This document shows, piece by piece, positions 1 through 5,002 of a stretch of 5,002 nucleotides of DNA. The notes below the pieces were generated by a model. That model had not been told where the DNA came from, ran no database searches, and was given only the letters and a program-made list of their open reading frames with translations. The stretch's first letter is position 1; each line of letters begins with the position of its first letter. This DNA is from an uncultured Bacteroides sp. Its GTDB lineage: Bacteria > Bacteroidota > Bacteroidia > Bacteroidales > Bacteroidaceae. The DNA lies in contig CAAFTU010000103.1 of assembly GCA_900766005.1 (NCBI GenBank), positions 1 to 5,002 of the forward strand. Reading direction: 5' to 3'. The translations under genes and the position numbers were made by a program.

Positions 1-1
1 G

Positions 2-88
2 AGACGATTGCGTGATGCTTATGCTATGCTTACGCATAGCGTGCATTCACGTACTCTCCGTAAAGGCTTTACCAGAGCCATCGCTTGA
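2..88 (+). CDS. 3' end of an unidentified gene (partial, start outside window)
   Basis: From the left edge this frame is open for 28 codons and ends with TGA at 86-88. The residues are basic and mixed in a way that looks like a real C-terminus (…LRKGFTRAIA). The stop codon touches the first base of a strong intrinsic terminator, which is where the end of a real gene would be expected. The other two forward frames are less likely: one stops at 13-15, and the other runs into the next gene with an implausible Cys- and Leu-rich peptide. I do not recognise the family from so short a piece. It could be chance open frame, so confidence is limited. Confidence 0.38.
   Translation, partial: RRLRDAYAMLTHSVHSRTLRKGFTRAIA
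15..46 (+). other. Hairpin (strong inverted repeat) near left edge
   Basis: GCTATGC (23-29) and GCATAGC (34-40) pair perfectly around a 4-nt loop. Below them a TA/GT pair (21-22 with 41-42) and ATGC/GCAT (15-18 with 43-46) extend the stem, with two bulged T at 19-20. It lies inside the possible coding end at 2-88. Its right arm overlaps a segment (37-50) that can instead pair with the terminator at 88-117. Confidence 0.5.
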
Positions 89-117
89 AAGTAGTGTGAA
101 TTGCACGCTACTTTTTT
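88..117 (+). terminator. Rho-independent terminator
   Basis: AAAGTAGTGTG (88-98) pairs with CACGCTACTTT (104-114) to give an 11-bp stem with a single G-T wobble and a 5-nt loop (AATTG). A run of six T follows at 112-117. The T run on the opposite strand is only three long, so the signal is chiefly rightward. It would end transcription of the gene that stops at 88 and separate it from the gene at 147. Confidence 0.75.
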
Positions 118-146
118 GCCTCGCCAAAAAGGAAAGAAAATACGTT

Positions 147-560
147 ATGGCGAAAATACAATTACTTGCCGTTATCTCAATAGATGGCTGTCCGATGAAA
201 CTGCATCCCCGGAAGCGGTTGCTTCAAACCGAAGATTACGGTATGGATGAAATACGTGCCAATGCCCTGTATAAGCTGACATCCGACTATTCGGTATCCG
301 TGCTTCAAGAATGGAGGGAGGAAGGTGGAAGCATTTGCCATTTGTTGGAAGTAACTGCCGGGAATACCGAATATGCCAACGGACTGTTACGGATGAACGT
401 GATAGATGAAATCATACTATACGTTGTTCCAACCATCGACGGAAACGGAGCGCATTTTTTCAAGTCAGCACTACCTATGAATGACTGGCGGCTTATGGAG
501 AACAAAACTTATAGGGACGGAGTAATCCGGCTTACCTATCATAAAGAGCCACGGGCATAA
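147..560 (+). CDS. Small RibD C-terminal/DHFR-like family protein
   Basis: The 137-residue product begins MAKIQLLAVISIDG, which resembles the first strand and 'S-x-DG' turn of the RibD C-terminal/bacterial DHFR-like fold. A later segment, VIDEIILYVVPTIDGNGAHFF (about residues 87-107), fits the family pattern 'hVDEl-l-hhP-hhG-G--hF'. Family members reduce pterin- or pyrimidine-type substrates with NADPH, but the substrate here cannot be read. The protein is shorter than the roughly 170-200 residues usual for the family, and the stretch between the two motifs is compressed, so nucleotide binding may be altered or lost. I chose ATG 147 over an upstream in-frame ATG at 12 because the extra 45 residues are Cys/Leu-rich and would cross the terminator. 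A purine-rich stretch (AAAGGAAAG, about 128-136) sits ahead of the start. The family call is fairly safe; enzymatic activity is not established. Confidence 0.75.
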   Translation: MAKIQLLAVISIDGCPMKLHPRKRLLQTEDYGMDEIRANALYKLTSDYSVSVLQEWREEGGSICHLLEVTAGNTEYANGLLRMNVIDEIILYVVPTIDGNGAHFFKSALPMNDWRLMENKTYRDGVIRLTYHKEPRA

Positions 561-561
561 A

Positions 562-632
562 ATGTTCAGATTATGAACATCTTGGCGGGATTTCCGTGCT
601 CAGAAAGTGAACACATGTTCAGAATCTGAACA
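562..632. promoter_or_regulatory. Cluster of five TGTTCA/TGAACA half-sites (candidate operator)
   Basis: Half-sites lie at 563-568, 574-579, 608-613, 616-621 and 627-632. They form three inverted pairs: ATGTTCA/TGAACAT with a 5-nt spacer (562-580), TGAACA/TGTTCA with a 2-nt spacer (608-621), and a perfect 17-nt palindrome TGTTCAGA-A-TCTGAACA (616-632). None is followed by a T run, so these are more likely protein-binding sites than terminators. They sit about 35-100 bp upstream of a possible -7 element at 665-672, a position typical of activator sites. The regulator is unknown; the RteC-like protein encoded downstream is one candidate. Confidence 0.5.
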
Positions 633-656
633 CATTTCACAAGGGATGCAATCAAG

Positions 657-681
657 GATAAAATTATTTTTGAATTTTATC
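657..681. repeat. AT-rich 9-bp inverted repeat overlapping a possible -7 element
   Basis: GATAAAATT (657-665) is repeated as its exact reverse complement at 673-681 around a 7-nt loop, and the stem can be extended by about three weaker pairs (654-656 with 682-684). Within it, TATTTTTG at 665-672 matches the Bacteroidetes -7 consensus TAnnTTTG exactly. No TTTG -33 box lies at the usual 19-21 bp spacing. It may be an activator-dependent promoter for the gene at 807, or a weak bidirectional terminator with a poor T tract. Confidence 0.35.
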
Positions 682-752
682 TTTCTGAAAAACAATGTAG
701 TACAATTTTCTCACAATCTTTTCTCGTGTTTAGGGCTATGATTTGCACCATA

Positions 753-774
753 TATCAGTGTGCGCACACTGATA
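753..774. promoter_or_regulatory. Perfect 22-bp palindrome (candidate operator)
   Basis: TATCAGTGTGC (753-763) is followed without spacer by its exact reverse complement (764-774), ending 32 bp before the start codon of the RteC-domain gene. The zero spacer suits a dimeric DNA-binding protein better than an RNA hairpin, and no T run follows. A weak promoter-like pair (TTTA at 729-732, 18 bp, then TATATCAG at 751-758) would place the palindrome across the -7 element and transcript start, the usual place for repression. Autoregulation by the downstream gene is an inference from position. Confidence 0.6.
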
Positions 775-806
775 AACAAGTGTAAACCCTCAAAACAGAA
801 AAGATA

Positions 807-1418
807 ATGAACCATCTCATACTGGCGGAAACACAGTTTTTCGCCATGATAAACGGAAAAGACAACGGTAGCACGGAAACGGCATACGGCGGATTCGTGC
901 AGGAAGTAATAAACCTGTGCTACGGCGGCAATGATGCCAAGCATATTATTGTGGCGTTGGCTTTTGCCGAAATCGAATTACAGCACCATCCACAGAACTT
1001 GTCGGTATCGGAGGAGAATGTCGTCACTGTGTATATCCGCAAGGCGTTATCCTTCATCCGAAAGATGCAGAAGATAGTATCCGCTTCTGCAATTACCTCC
1101 GTGCCACCACTAACATCCACATCCGAAACCAAAGCCACAGTCCCAGCCCTGCAATGGACCGGTAATGCCGTCGAGTTGGTAGAGCTAATCTATGCCCTCT
1201 ACGCCACCGGCTGCATCAATGGCGGCAAGGCTTCGCTGAAAGAGCTTGCCCCTGTCCTCTATTCCTTTTTCGGTGTGGAGTCCAAAGACTGCTACCGCTT
1301 CTATACGGACATCAAACGCAGGAAAAGCGACAGTCGCACCTACTTCCTTGAAAAGATGCAGGACAAACTGAACGCGAAGATGCGACATGACGATGAATTG
1401 GAGCGGATGAGGAGATAA
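807..1418 (+). CDS. RteC-domain transcriptional regulator of conjugative transposon type
   Basis: The 203-residue product has two parts. Residues 1-90 are a divergent N-terminal region rich in predicted helix. A Ser/Thr/Pro-rich linker covers about 92-113. Residues 115-195 match the C-terminal domain of RteC: LQWTGNAVELVELIYALYATG, then a segment leading to FFGVESKDCYRFYTDIKRRKSDSRTYFLEKMQDKL (quoted here in outline; key residues W117, G119, E125, L126, Y129, G135, Y163, R171, F180). In CTnDOT, RteC is made under control of the two-component system RteA/RteB and activates the excision genes through its C-terminal DNA-binding region. Here no rteA or rteB is visible and the N-terminal half is unlike the CTnDOT protein as I remember it, so this is probably a paralogue and I give no symbol. 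The start at ATG 807 follows an A-rich leader (AAAACAGAAAAGATA). Potential operators lie upstream and a hairpin follows the stop. Confidence 0.85.
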   Translation: MNHLILAETQFFAMINGKDNGSTETAYGGFVQEVINLCYGGNDAKHIIVALAFAEIELQHHPQNLSVSEENVVTVYIRKALSFIRKMQKIVSASAITSVPPLTSTSETKATVPALQWTGNAVELVELIYALYATGCINGGKASLKELAPVLYSFFGVESKDCYRFYTDIKRRKSDSRTYFLEKMQDKLNAKMRHDDELERMRR

Positions 1419-1432
1419 ACGAATGCCAAACA

Positions 1433-1469
1433 AAGGATAAGCGGCCGGATTATACGGTTTCTTATCCTT
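1433..1469 (+). terminator. Hairpin after the RteC-domain gene, probable terminator
   Basis: AAGGATAAG (1433-1441) pairs perfectly with CTTATCCTT (1461-1469). The 19-nt interior can form a small CCG/CGG stem (1445-1447 with 1455-1457). It begins 15 bp after the stop codon at 1416-1418, as expected for a terminator, but the following bases (CTTCATTT) are a poor T tract, so it may instead protect the 3' end of the transcript or end transcription inefficiently. Confidence 0.5.
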
Positions 1470-1492
1470 CTTCATTTACAATCACTCTATTA

Positions 1493-1526
1493 TCTGCCGG
1501 AAAGCCGATTAAAATCATTAACTTTG
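1493..1526 (+). promoter_or_regulatory. Bacteroidetes-type promoter for the AlbA_2 gene
   Basis: TAACTTTG at 1519-1526 matches the -7 consensus TAnnTTTG exactly. Upstream, TCTG at 1493-1496 is a three-of-four match to the -33 element TTTG at 22 bp spacing, slightly longer than usual. Transcription would start near 1533, leaving a leader of only about 14 bases before ATG 1547. The position directly behind the hairpin at 1433-1469 supports an independent transcription unit starting here. Confidence 0.6.
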
Positions 1527-1546
1527 CAAGTATTAATCAATGACGG

Positions 1547-3001
1547 ATGAAAATAGATAACCTCGAAATATTGAACGGACTGATTGCCGGAGCCGAAGGC
1601 GGGACAGTTGAGTTCAAAGAAACTACCGGGCAGTTGGAGCGTGGAATGGAAACTCTTTGTGCCTTCCTGAACGGTACGGGCGGCACGGTGCTGTTCGGTG
1701 TAACCGACAAGGGAAAGATTATCGGTCAGGAAGTGAGCGACAAGACGAAGCGCGATATTGCGGAAACCATCAGACGAATCGAGCCGTTTGCGACCATTGA
1801 TATATCCTATACAGACATTCCGGGAACGAACAAAAGTGTTATAGCTTTATCAGCGGAAGAACAACGATATATGCGCCCGTTCACCTATAAGGGGAGGGCT
1901 TATCAACGGATAGAGAGCGTTACATCTGCCATGCCGCAGGGTATATACAACCTGTTGGTTATGCAGCGAGGCGGAACCTATGCTTGGGATTCCATGCAAA
2001 ATCCCAGCTTGAAAATATCCGACCTTGACGAAACGGCAATCTTGGGCGCAGTACGTGGAGGAATCAGAGGCGGACGTTTGCCGGAAGGTTCTATGCAGGA
2101 GGATGTCCGAACCATCCTTGAAAAATTTGACTTGTTGAATGATGGAAAGCTGAACAATGCTTCCGTTGTCCTATTCGGACGAAACTTCTACCATTATCCC
2201 CAATGTCTGCTCCGTTTAGCCCGGTTCAAAGGAACGACAAAAGATGAATTTTTAGATAATCAGCGTGTGACAGGCAATATATTCAACTTGCTGGATGCTG
2301 CAATGGCATTTTTCTTCAAGCATTTGTCCCTTTCCGGTAAAATTGAAGGTTTGTACAGAGAAGAGGAACTGAATGTGCCATATAAGGCATTGAGAGAATG
2401 TTGCATAAATGCTTTTGCACATCGTGTTTACCATCGCCCCGGCAGTTCAGTCGGGATTGCTATCTATGATGACCGCGTGGAGATTGAAAACAGCGGAACA
2501 TTTCCGCCTGATATTACCATTGAGAAACTGTTGGGTGGCCACAATTCCGAACCACAAAATCTGATAGTAGCCAATGTGCTGTACAAAAGTGCAGTATTGG
2601 AGAGTTGGGGACGTGGCATAGCCCTTATGGTAAACGAATGTCGCCGTGTCGGTATTCCGGATCCGGAGTTTCATACCGACGGCAATGCTGTATGGATTGT
2701 GTTTCATTATACAAGAACTACAGTAGGACAAGACCCCACAGCAACCCCACAGCACCCCTATAGTAACCCCACAGTAACCCCACAGTTAGGAAAACTGTTG
2801 TCTGCTATTGGGAACAACACTCTCTCTGCTAAAGAAATCATGGAGAAAACGGGAATGAAAGATAAAAGAAATTTCTTAAAGAACTATATCCATCCGGCAA
2901 TAAATTCCGGTTTGGTCCTTTCACTTTATCCCGTAGGCTCCAAGAGTCCGCAACAGAAATACTATCTTACTGATAAAGGTAAAGGTTTCCTGCAACAATA
3001 A
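1547..3001 (+). CDS. AlbA_2 (Schlafen-type) / GHKL ATPase-like protein with C-terminal winged helix
   Basis: The 484-residue product has the usual order of the 'ATP-binding/putative DNA-binding' family often labelled RecG-like. The AlbA_2 domain spans about residues 10-130, with the E-F-K motif at 22-24 and FLNGTGGTVLFGV at 40-52. A divergent GHKL/HATPase_c_4 region lies at about 280-388: ALRECCINAFAHRVY (281-295, with N288 and H292), DDRVEIENSG (308-317) and LESWGRGI (351-358). A linker of Thr-Pro-Gln type repeats (about 396-413) leads to a winged-helix-like end (about 416-484, ending YYLTDKGKGFL). The family is thought to bind nucleic acid and ATP; its biological role is mostly unknown, with regulation or defence as possibilities. 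Start ATG 1547 is close to a good promoter; an ATG at 1540 is out of frame. The stop is 5 bp before the next gene, so both are probably co-transcribed. The linker DNA is an 11-bp tandem repeat, described separately. Confidence 0.85.
   Translation: MKIDNLEILNGLIAGAEGGTVEFKETTGQLERGMETLCAFLNGTGGTVLFGVTDKGKIIGQEVSDKTKRDIAETIRRIEPFATIDISYTDIPGTNKSVIALSAEEQRYMRPFTYKGRAYQRIESVTSAMPQGIYNLLVMQRGGTYAWDSMQNPSLKISDLDETAILGAVRGGIRGGRLPEGSMQEDVRTILEKFDLLNDGKLNNASVVLFGRNFYHYPQCLLRLARFKGTTKDEFLDNQRVTGNIFNLLDAAMAFFFKHLSLSGKIEGLYREEELNVPYKALRECCINAFAHRVYHRPGSSVGIAIYDDRVEIENSGTFPPDITIEKLLGGHNSEPQNLIVANVLYKSAVLESWGRGIALMVNECRRVGIPDPEFHTDGNAVWIVFHYTRTTVGQDPTATPQHPYSNPTVTPQLGKLLSAIGNNTLSAKEIMEKTGMKDKRNFLKNYIHPAINSGLVLSLYPVGSKSPQQKYYLTDKGKGFLQQ
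2733..2787 (+). repeat. Five degenerate 11-bp tandem repeats inside the AlbA_2 gene
   Basis: Units beginning ACCCC lie at 2733-2743, 2744-2753, 2754-2765, 2766-2776 and 2777-2787. Their lengths are 11, 10, 12, 11 and 11 bp, and the common unit is ACCCCACAGTA or ACCCCACAGCA. The middle unit is the most diverged (ACCCCTATAGTA). They encode the Pro/Thr/Gln-rich linker between the GHKL-like and winged-helix regions. Because 11 is not a multiple of 3, neighbouring units are read in different frames, and gain or loss of one unit would shift the frame. Confidence 0.8.
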
Positions 3002-3006
3002 CGGGT

Positions 3007-3420
3007 ATGGCTAAAAAGAAGAAACATAAGAATGATGTAAAAACTGATTTACCGATAATCATGGATTATGGTATCGGCAGTATATCCGTTTATGACCCGG
3101 CAGACATAATGCCATACAACGAGCCGCCAATTAGCGAACAAATCCGCTTCAAGAAACTCGGCAAAGAGATGAAATCCGAGTTCAAGTGGCTGGTATCTTC
3201 CGTAGTGATTGAGTATTGGCAAGAAAACCGACAGATACCTTTCGGTGAAGAAATGTCGAAACTCAGAACCAGACTGTTGAGAATGTTTGCCGAAGAATAC
3301 AGCATACTGCTTAAAGACGATACAGAGCTGAAAAATTATTTGCTGACGCTTGCCATTACCACCATCAACAAGCATCTCAAATCTGAGAATAAAAAGAGGG
3401 TGTCAAAACTCTCTTTTTAA
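3007..3420 (+). CDS. Uncharacterised 137-aa protein, basic N-terminus
   Basis: I do not recognise this protein. It starts MAKKKKHKND, a strongly basic tail suited to nucleic-acid contact. A short segment with Gly, Pro and Asp residues follows (YGIGSISVYDPADIMPYNEPP, about residues 21-41), and then a mainly helical body (about 43-125) rich in Lys, Glu and Leu without obvious membrane segments, signal peptide or metal-binding cysteines. It ends in a second basic stretch (SENKKRVSKLSF). The ATG is 5 bp after the stop of the AlbA_2 gene, so the two are very likely one operon and may be functional partners. The last codons and the stop lie inside the left arm of a large palindrome, so the 3' end of the gene doubles as terminator sequence. 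Coding status is well supported by length, context and composition; function is unknown. Confidence 0.75.
   Translation: MAKKKKHKNDVKTDLPIIMDYGIGSISVYDPADIMPYNEPPISEQIRFKKLGKEMKSEFKWLVSSVVIEYWQENRQIPFGEEMSKLRTRLLRMFAEEYSILLKDDTELKNYLLTLAITTINKHLKSENKKRVSKLSF
3391..3418 (+). terminator. Terminator hairpin overlapping the stop of the 137-aa gene
   Basis: AAAAAGAG (3391-3398) pairs with CTCTTTTT (3411-3418) around a 12-nt loop, and the right arm itself supplies a run of five T. The stop codon TAA begins at 3418. It is a plausible rightward terminator, although the same left arm can also pair with 3491-3496 in the larger palindrome. Confidence 0.5.
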
Positions 3421-3421
3421 C

Positions 3422-3463
3422 AAAATTACCCTTGCTACAGATATCTGTGACAGGGGTAATTTT
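3422..3463. terminator. Bidirectional terminator, 42-nt near-perfect palindrome
   Basis: AAAATTACCC (3422-3431) pairs with GGGTAATTTT (3454-3463). The interior continues pairing to a central ACAGAT/ATCTGT, with one C-A mismatch (3435 and 3450) and two G-T wobbles. Each arm ends in four T on its own downstream side, so it can serve the rightward gene ending at 3420 and the leftward mobC gene ending at 3515. Its place between convergent genes fits this role. Confidence 0.75.
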
Positions 3464-3514
3464 CATATTTTGGGTGTTTTGACACATCCCCTTTTTCACA
3501 TATAAAGGAATCTG

Positions 3515-5002
3515 TTATTTCTGCTGCAACAGGTGTTTCAAGTTTTCATCATTTGCGATACGTTCCAGTTCCTCTTGAACAATCTGCTTCACTTCCTCCT
3601 TGATGCGCCTGTAATTCGCCTGAACCGTTTCCTTCATGCGGTCGTTGCCGTCCCCGTCCGTAAAGTCGGTAATGACGGGGATTTTCTTGTAGGCTTTCTC
3701 CTCGCGCCTCACCTTCTCGGCATCCACGACAATCTCGCAATGGAAAATCTTCTGCTCGATACGCTCGTTGAAGTTGTCGGACACCGAACCGACAAACATA
3801 CCCTGCGTCAAGCCGGAAATCTTGCTCGGCGGGATGAGTGAATCCATCTGCGTGTTGATGGAGGTGGAAACATCCTGCCGGTTGATGGAAATGGACTGCC
3901 GTTTCTGCAACACCTTACCGAAGCGTTCGGAAAGCGTCTTGGCGGTTTCACCCACCACCTGACCGGAAAAGATATTGCCGACGGTGTTCATCACGACCTT
4001 CGCTTCTTTATCACCGTAGTCGCGCACCAACTGGCTGAAATCCTGAAAGCCCAGACACACGGCAACCTTGTTGCTTCGCGCGGTGGCGATAAGGTTATCC
4101 AACCCCTTGAAATATATCGTCGGTAGTTCATCTATAATGACCGACGACTTCAGCATCCCCTTCTTATTGATGAGCTTCACGATACGGGAGTTGTACAGAC
4201 CGAGAGCCGCCCCATAGATATTCTGGCGGTCGGGATTATTGCCCACGCACAGGATTTTCGGCTCTTCGGGATTGTTGATGTCCAGTGTAAACTCGCTGTC
4301 CGACATCACCCAATAGAGTTGCGGGGAAATCATGCGCGAGAGCGGAATTTTCGCACTTGCAATCTGCCCCATCAACTGCTCCGCAGCTCCTCCGAGCCAT
4401 GCGTCCATGAATGGCGAGAGGTAGTTTTCCAGTTCGGGATAAGAGGTCAGAATCGGGAAAATATCCTCGTAACGGCGGTTAAGGAATTCAATGGCATGGG
4501 GGAACGTGCAATACTTACCACCCTTATAGATTTTGAGATACCATATAATACTGGCAAACAAGATAATAGGTGATTCCACGAAGAAGTCGCCCTGCTTTTG
4601 CACCCACGACTTATTGAGGTTGAGCATTATCGTATAGGCACTTTCGTAAGCGTCCGTAATATCCTCCATGAAATCCGGGTGGATGGGATTGCAACGATGC
4701 GAACGTCGCGGGTCGTCAAAGTTTATGACATAGAACTTCGGCTTTACCTTGTAGCCCTCCGGGTGGTTCAGCAGATGGTTGTATGCTATCGTGGACAAGT
4801 CGCTGAATTTGAAGTCGTACACATACATCGAGAAGCCTTTTTCTATCTGCTGCTTGATGAAATTATTTACCACCGCATAGGATTTTCCACTGCCCGGCGT
4901 ACCTAACACGATGGAAGCCCTAAAGGGATTCACGACATTGATCCAGCCGTTGTTCCAACGCTTTTTGTAGTAAAACCGTGTCGGAAGATTGACCGAATAC
5001 TC
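3515..5002 (-). CDS. mobC: MobC-type conjugative coupling protein (TraG/VirD4 family), 5' end outside window
   Basis: The frame is open from the right edge to TAA at 3515-3517 and gives 495 residues of the C-terminal part. Counted from the edge, the Walker A motif GTPGSGKS is at 34-41 and Walker B VIIDEL at 288-293. A RecA-like segment, TARSNKVAVCLGFQDFSQL, covers about 306-324, where coupling proteins carry a conserved Gln. This is a type IV coupling protein: an inner-membrane-anchored hexameric ATPase that brings the relaxase-bound DNA strand to the mating pore. Its N-terminal membrane segments and, in Bacteroidales members, the YWFCY region should lie beyond the edge. A GTG at 4931-4933 is not the start, because coding sequence continues upstream (…YYKKRWNNGWINV just before it) and Walker A would otherwise lie too close to the N-terminus. 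The C-terminus is helical and charged (about 430-495). In CTnDOT-like elements mobC follows mobA and mobB, so those are expected to the right. Confidence 0.88.
   Translation of the reverse strand, partial: EYSVNLPTRFYYKKRWNNGWINVVNPFRASIVLGTPGSGKSYAVVNNFIKQQIEKGFSMYVYDFKFSDLSTIAYNHLLNHPEGYKVKPKFYVINFDDPRRSHRCNPIHPDFMEDITDAYESAYTIMLNLNKSWVQKQGDFFVESPIILFASIIWYLKIYKGGKYCTFPHAIEFLNRRYEDIFPILTSYPELENYLSPFMDAWLGGAAEQLMGQIASAKIPLSRMISPQLYWVMSDSEFTLDINNPEEPKILCVGNNPDRQNIYGAALGLYNSRIVKLINKKGMLKSSVIIDELPTIYFKGLDNLIATARSNKVAVCLGFQDFSQLVRDYGDKEAKVVMNTVGNIFSGQVVGETAKTLSERFGKVLQKRQSISINRQDVSTSINTQMDSLIPPSKISGLTQGMFVGSVSDNFNERIEQKIFHCEIVVDAEKVRREEKAYKKIPVITDFTDGDGNDRMKETVQANYRRIKEEVKQIVQEELERIANDENLKHLLQQK

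Larger units (their letters stand above)
3391..3496. repeat. 106-bp imperfect palindrome between convergent genes
   Basis: Outside the central 42-nt palindrome, a second pair of arms has the same centre (3442.5). GTGTCAAAAC (3400-3409) pairs exactly with GTTTTGACAC (3476-3485). After a 2-nt bulge (AT, 3486-3487), GG (3398-3399) pairs with CC (3488-3489), and AAAAAG (3391-3396) with CTTTTT (3491-3496). The inner and outer arms are separated by 12 unpaired bases on each side, so the register is kept. The left arm encodes the last residues of the 137-aa protein. Confidence 0.7.

Noticed and set aside
12..146. In-frame N-terminal extension of the RibD-like protein beginning at ATG 12
   Set aside because: The added 45 residues are Cys/Leu-rich with no family resemblance and would be translated across a strong terminator. 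The family-like N-terminus begins at ATG 147.
711..1475. Leftward open frames at 711-944, 920-1138 and 1185-1475
   Set aside because: They lie antisense to, or overlap, the RteC-domain gene and its operators. The products are low-complexity shadows without family features.
2252..2755. Leftward open frames inside the AlbA_2 gene (2252-2434, 2447-2755)
   Set aside because: Antisense to conserved GHKL-like motifs; no start signals or recognisable products.
2733..2787. Possible CRISPR-like repeat array
   Set aside because: The units are 10-12 bp, directly adjacent with no spacers, and lie within a coding linker.
3391..3496. Possible origin of transfer at the end of mobC
   Set aside because: In CTnDOT-like elements oriT lies near mobA/mobB, not at the mobC 3' end. 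No nick-site motif could be recognised, and terminator function between convergent genes explains the core hairpin.
3533..4906. Several rightward open frames opposite mobC (for example 3533-3841, 4319-4573, 4598-4906)
   Set aside because: They are antisense to a well-supported gene with Walker motifs, have no recognisable domains, and show no promoters of their own.
4931..4933. GTG as the start of the coupling protein
   Set aside because: The same frame continues without a stop to the window edge with plausible protein sequence. Coupling proteins have membrane segments before Walker A, so the gene is simply cut by the window.

Overview
The window reads as part of a CTnDOT-like integrative conjugative element of the order Bacteroidales (Bacteroides, Parabacteroides or a relative). 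Three things point there: a TraG/VirD4-type coupling protein of the MobC type, a protein whose C-terminal half matches the RteC regulator of these elements, and promoters matching the Bacteroidetes -7 element TAnnTTTG in front of genes with A-rich leaders and no clear Shine-Dalgarno sequence.

Layout, left to right. Positions 1-146 hold the probable 3' end of an unidentified gene, a good intrinsic terminator right after its stop, and several overlapping hairpins. A small RibD-C/DHFR-like protein (147-560) follows. The 246 bp after it contain no gene but are rich in symmetry: five TGTTCA/TGAACA half-sites, an AT-rich inverted repeat over a possible promoter, and a perfect 22-bp palindrome. Then come an RteC-domain regulator (807-1418), a hairpin, and a well-formed promoter that drives a two-gene unit: an AlbA_2/GHKL/winged-helix protein (1547-3001) and, 5 bp later, an uncharacterised lysine-rich 137-aa protein (3007-3420). 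From the right edge a leftward mobC gene (3515-5002, 5' end outside the window) converges on this set. The two sides meet in a 106-bp imperfect palindrome centred at 3442.5.

How the parts may fit: MobC recruits the relaxase-DNA complex to the mating pore during transfer. The rightward genes look like an accessory and regulatory block next to the mobilization region. The RteC-like protein probably binds DNA near its own promoter or elsewhere on the element, and the AlbA_2 protein probably binds nucleic acid and ATP. The role of the small partner protein is unknown. No complete system could be named. The most unusual content is the symmetric non-coding DNA and a non-triplet tandem repeat inside the AlbA_2 gene.
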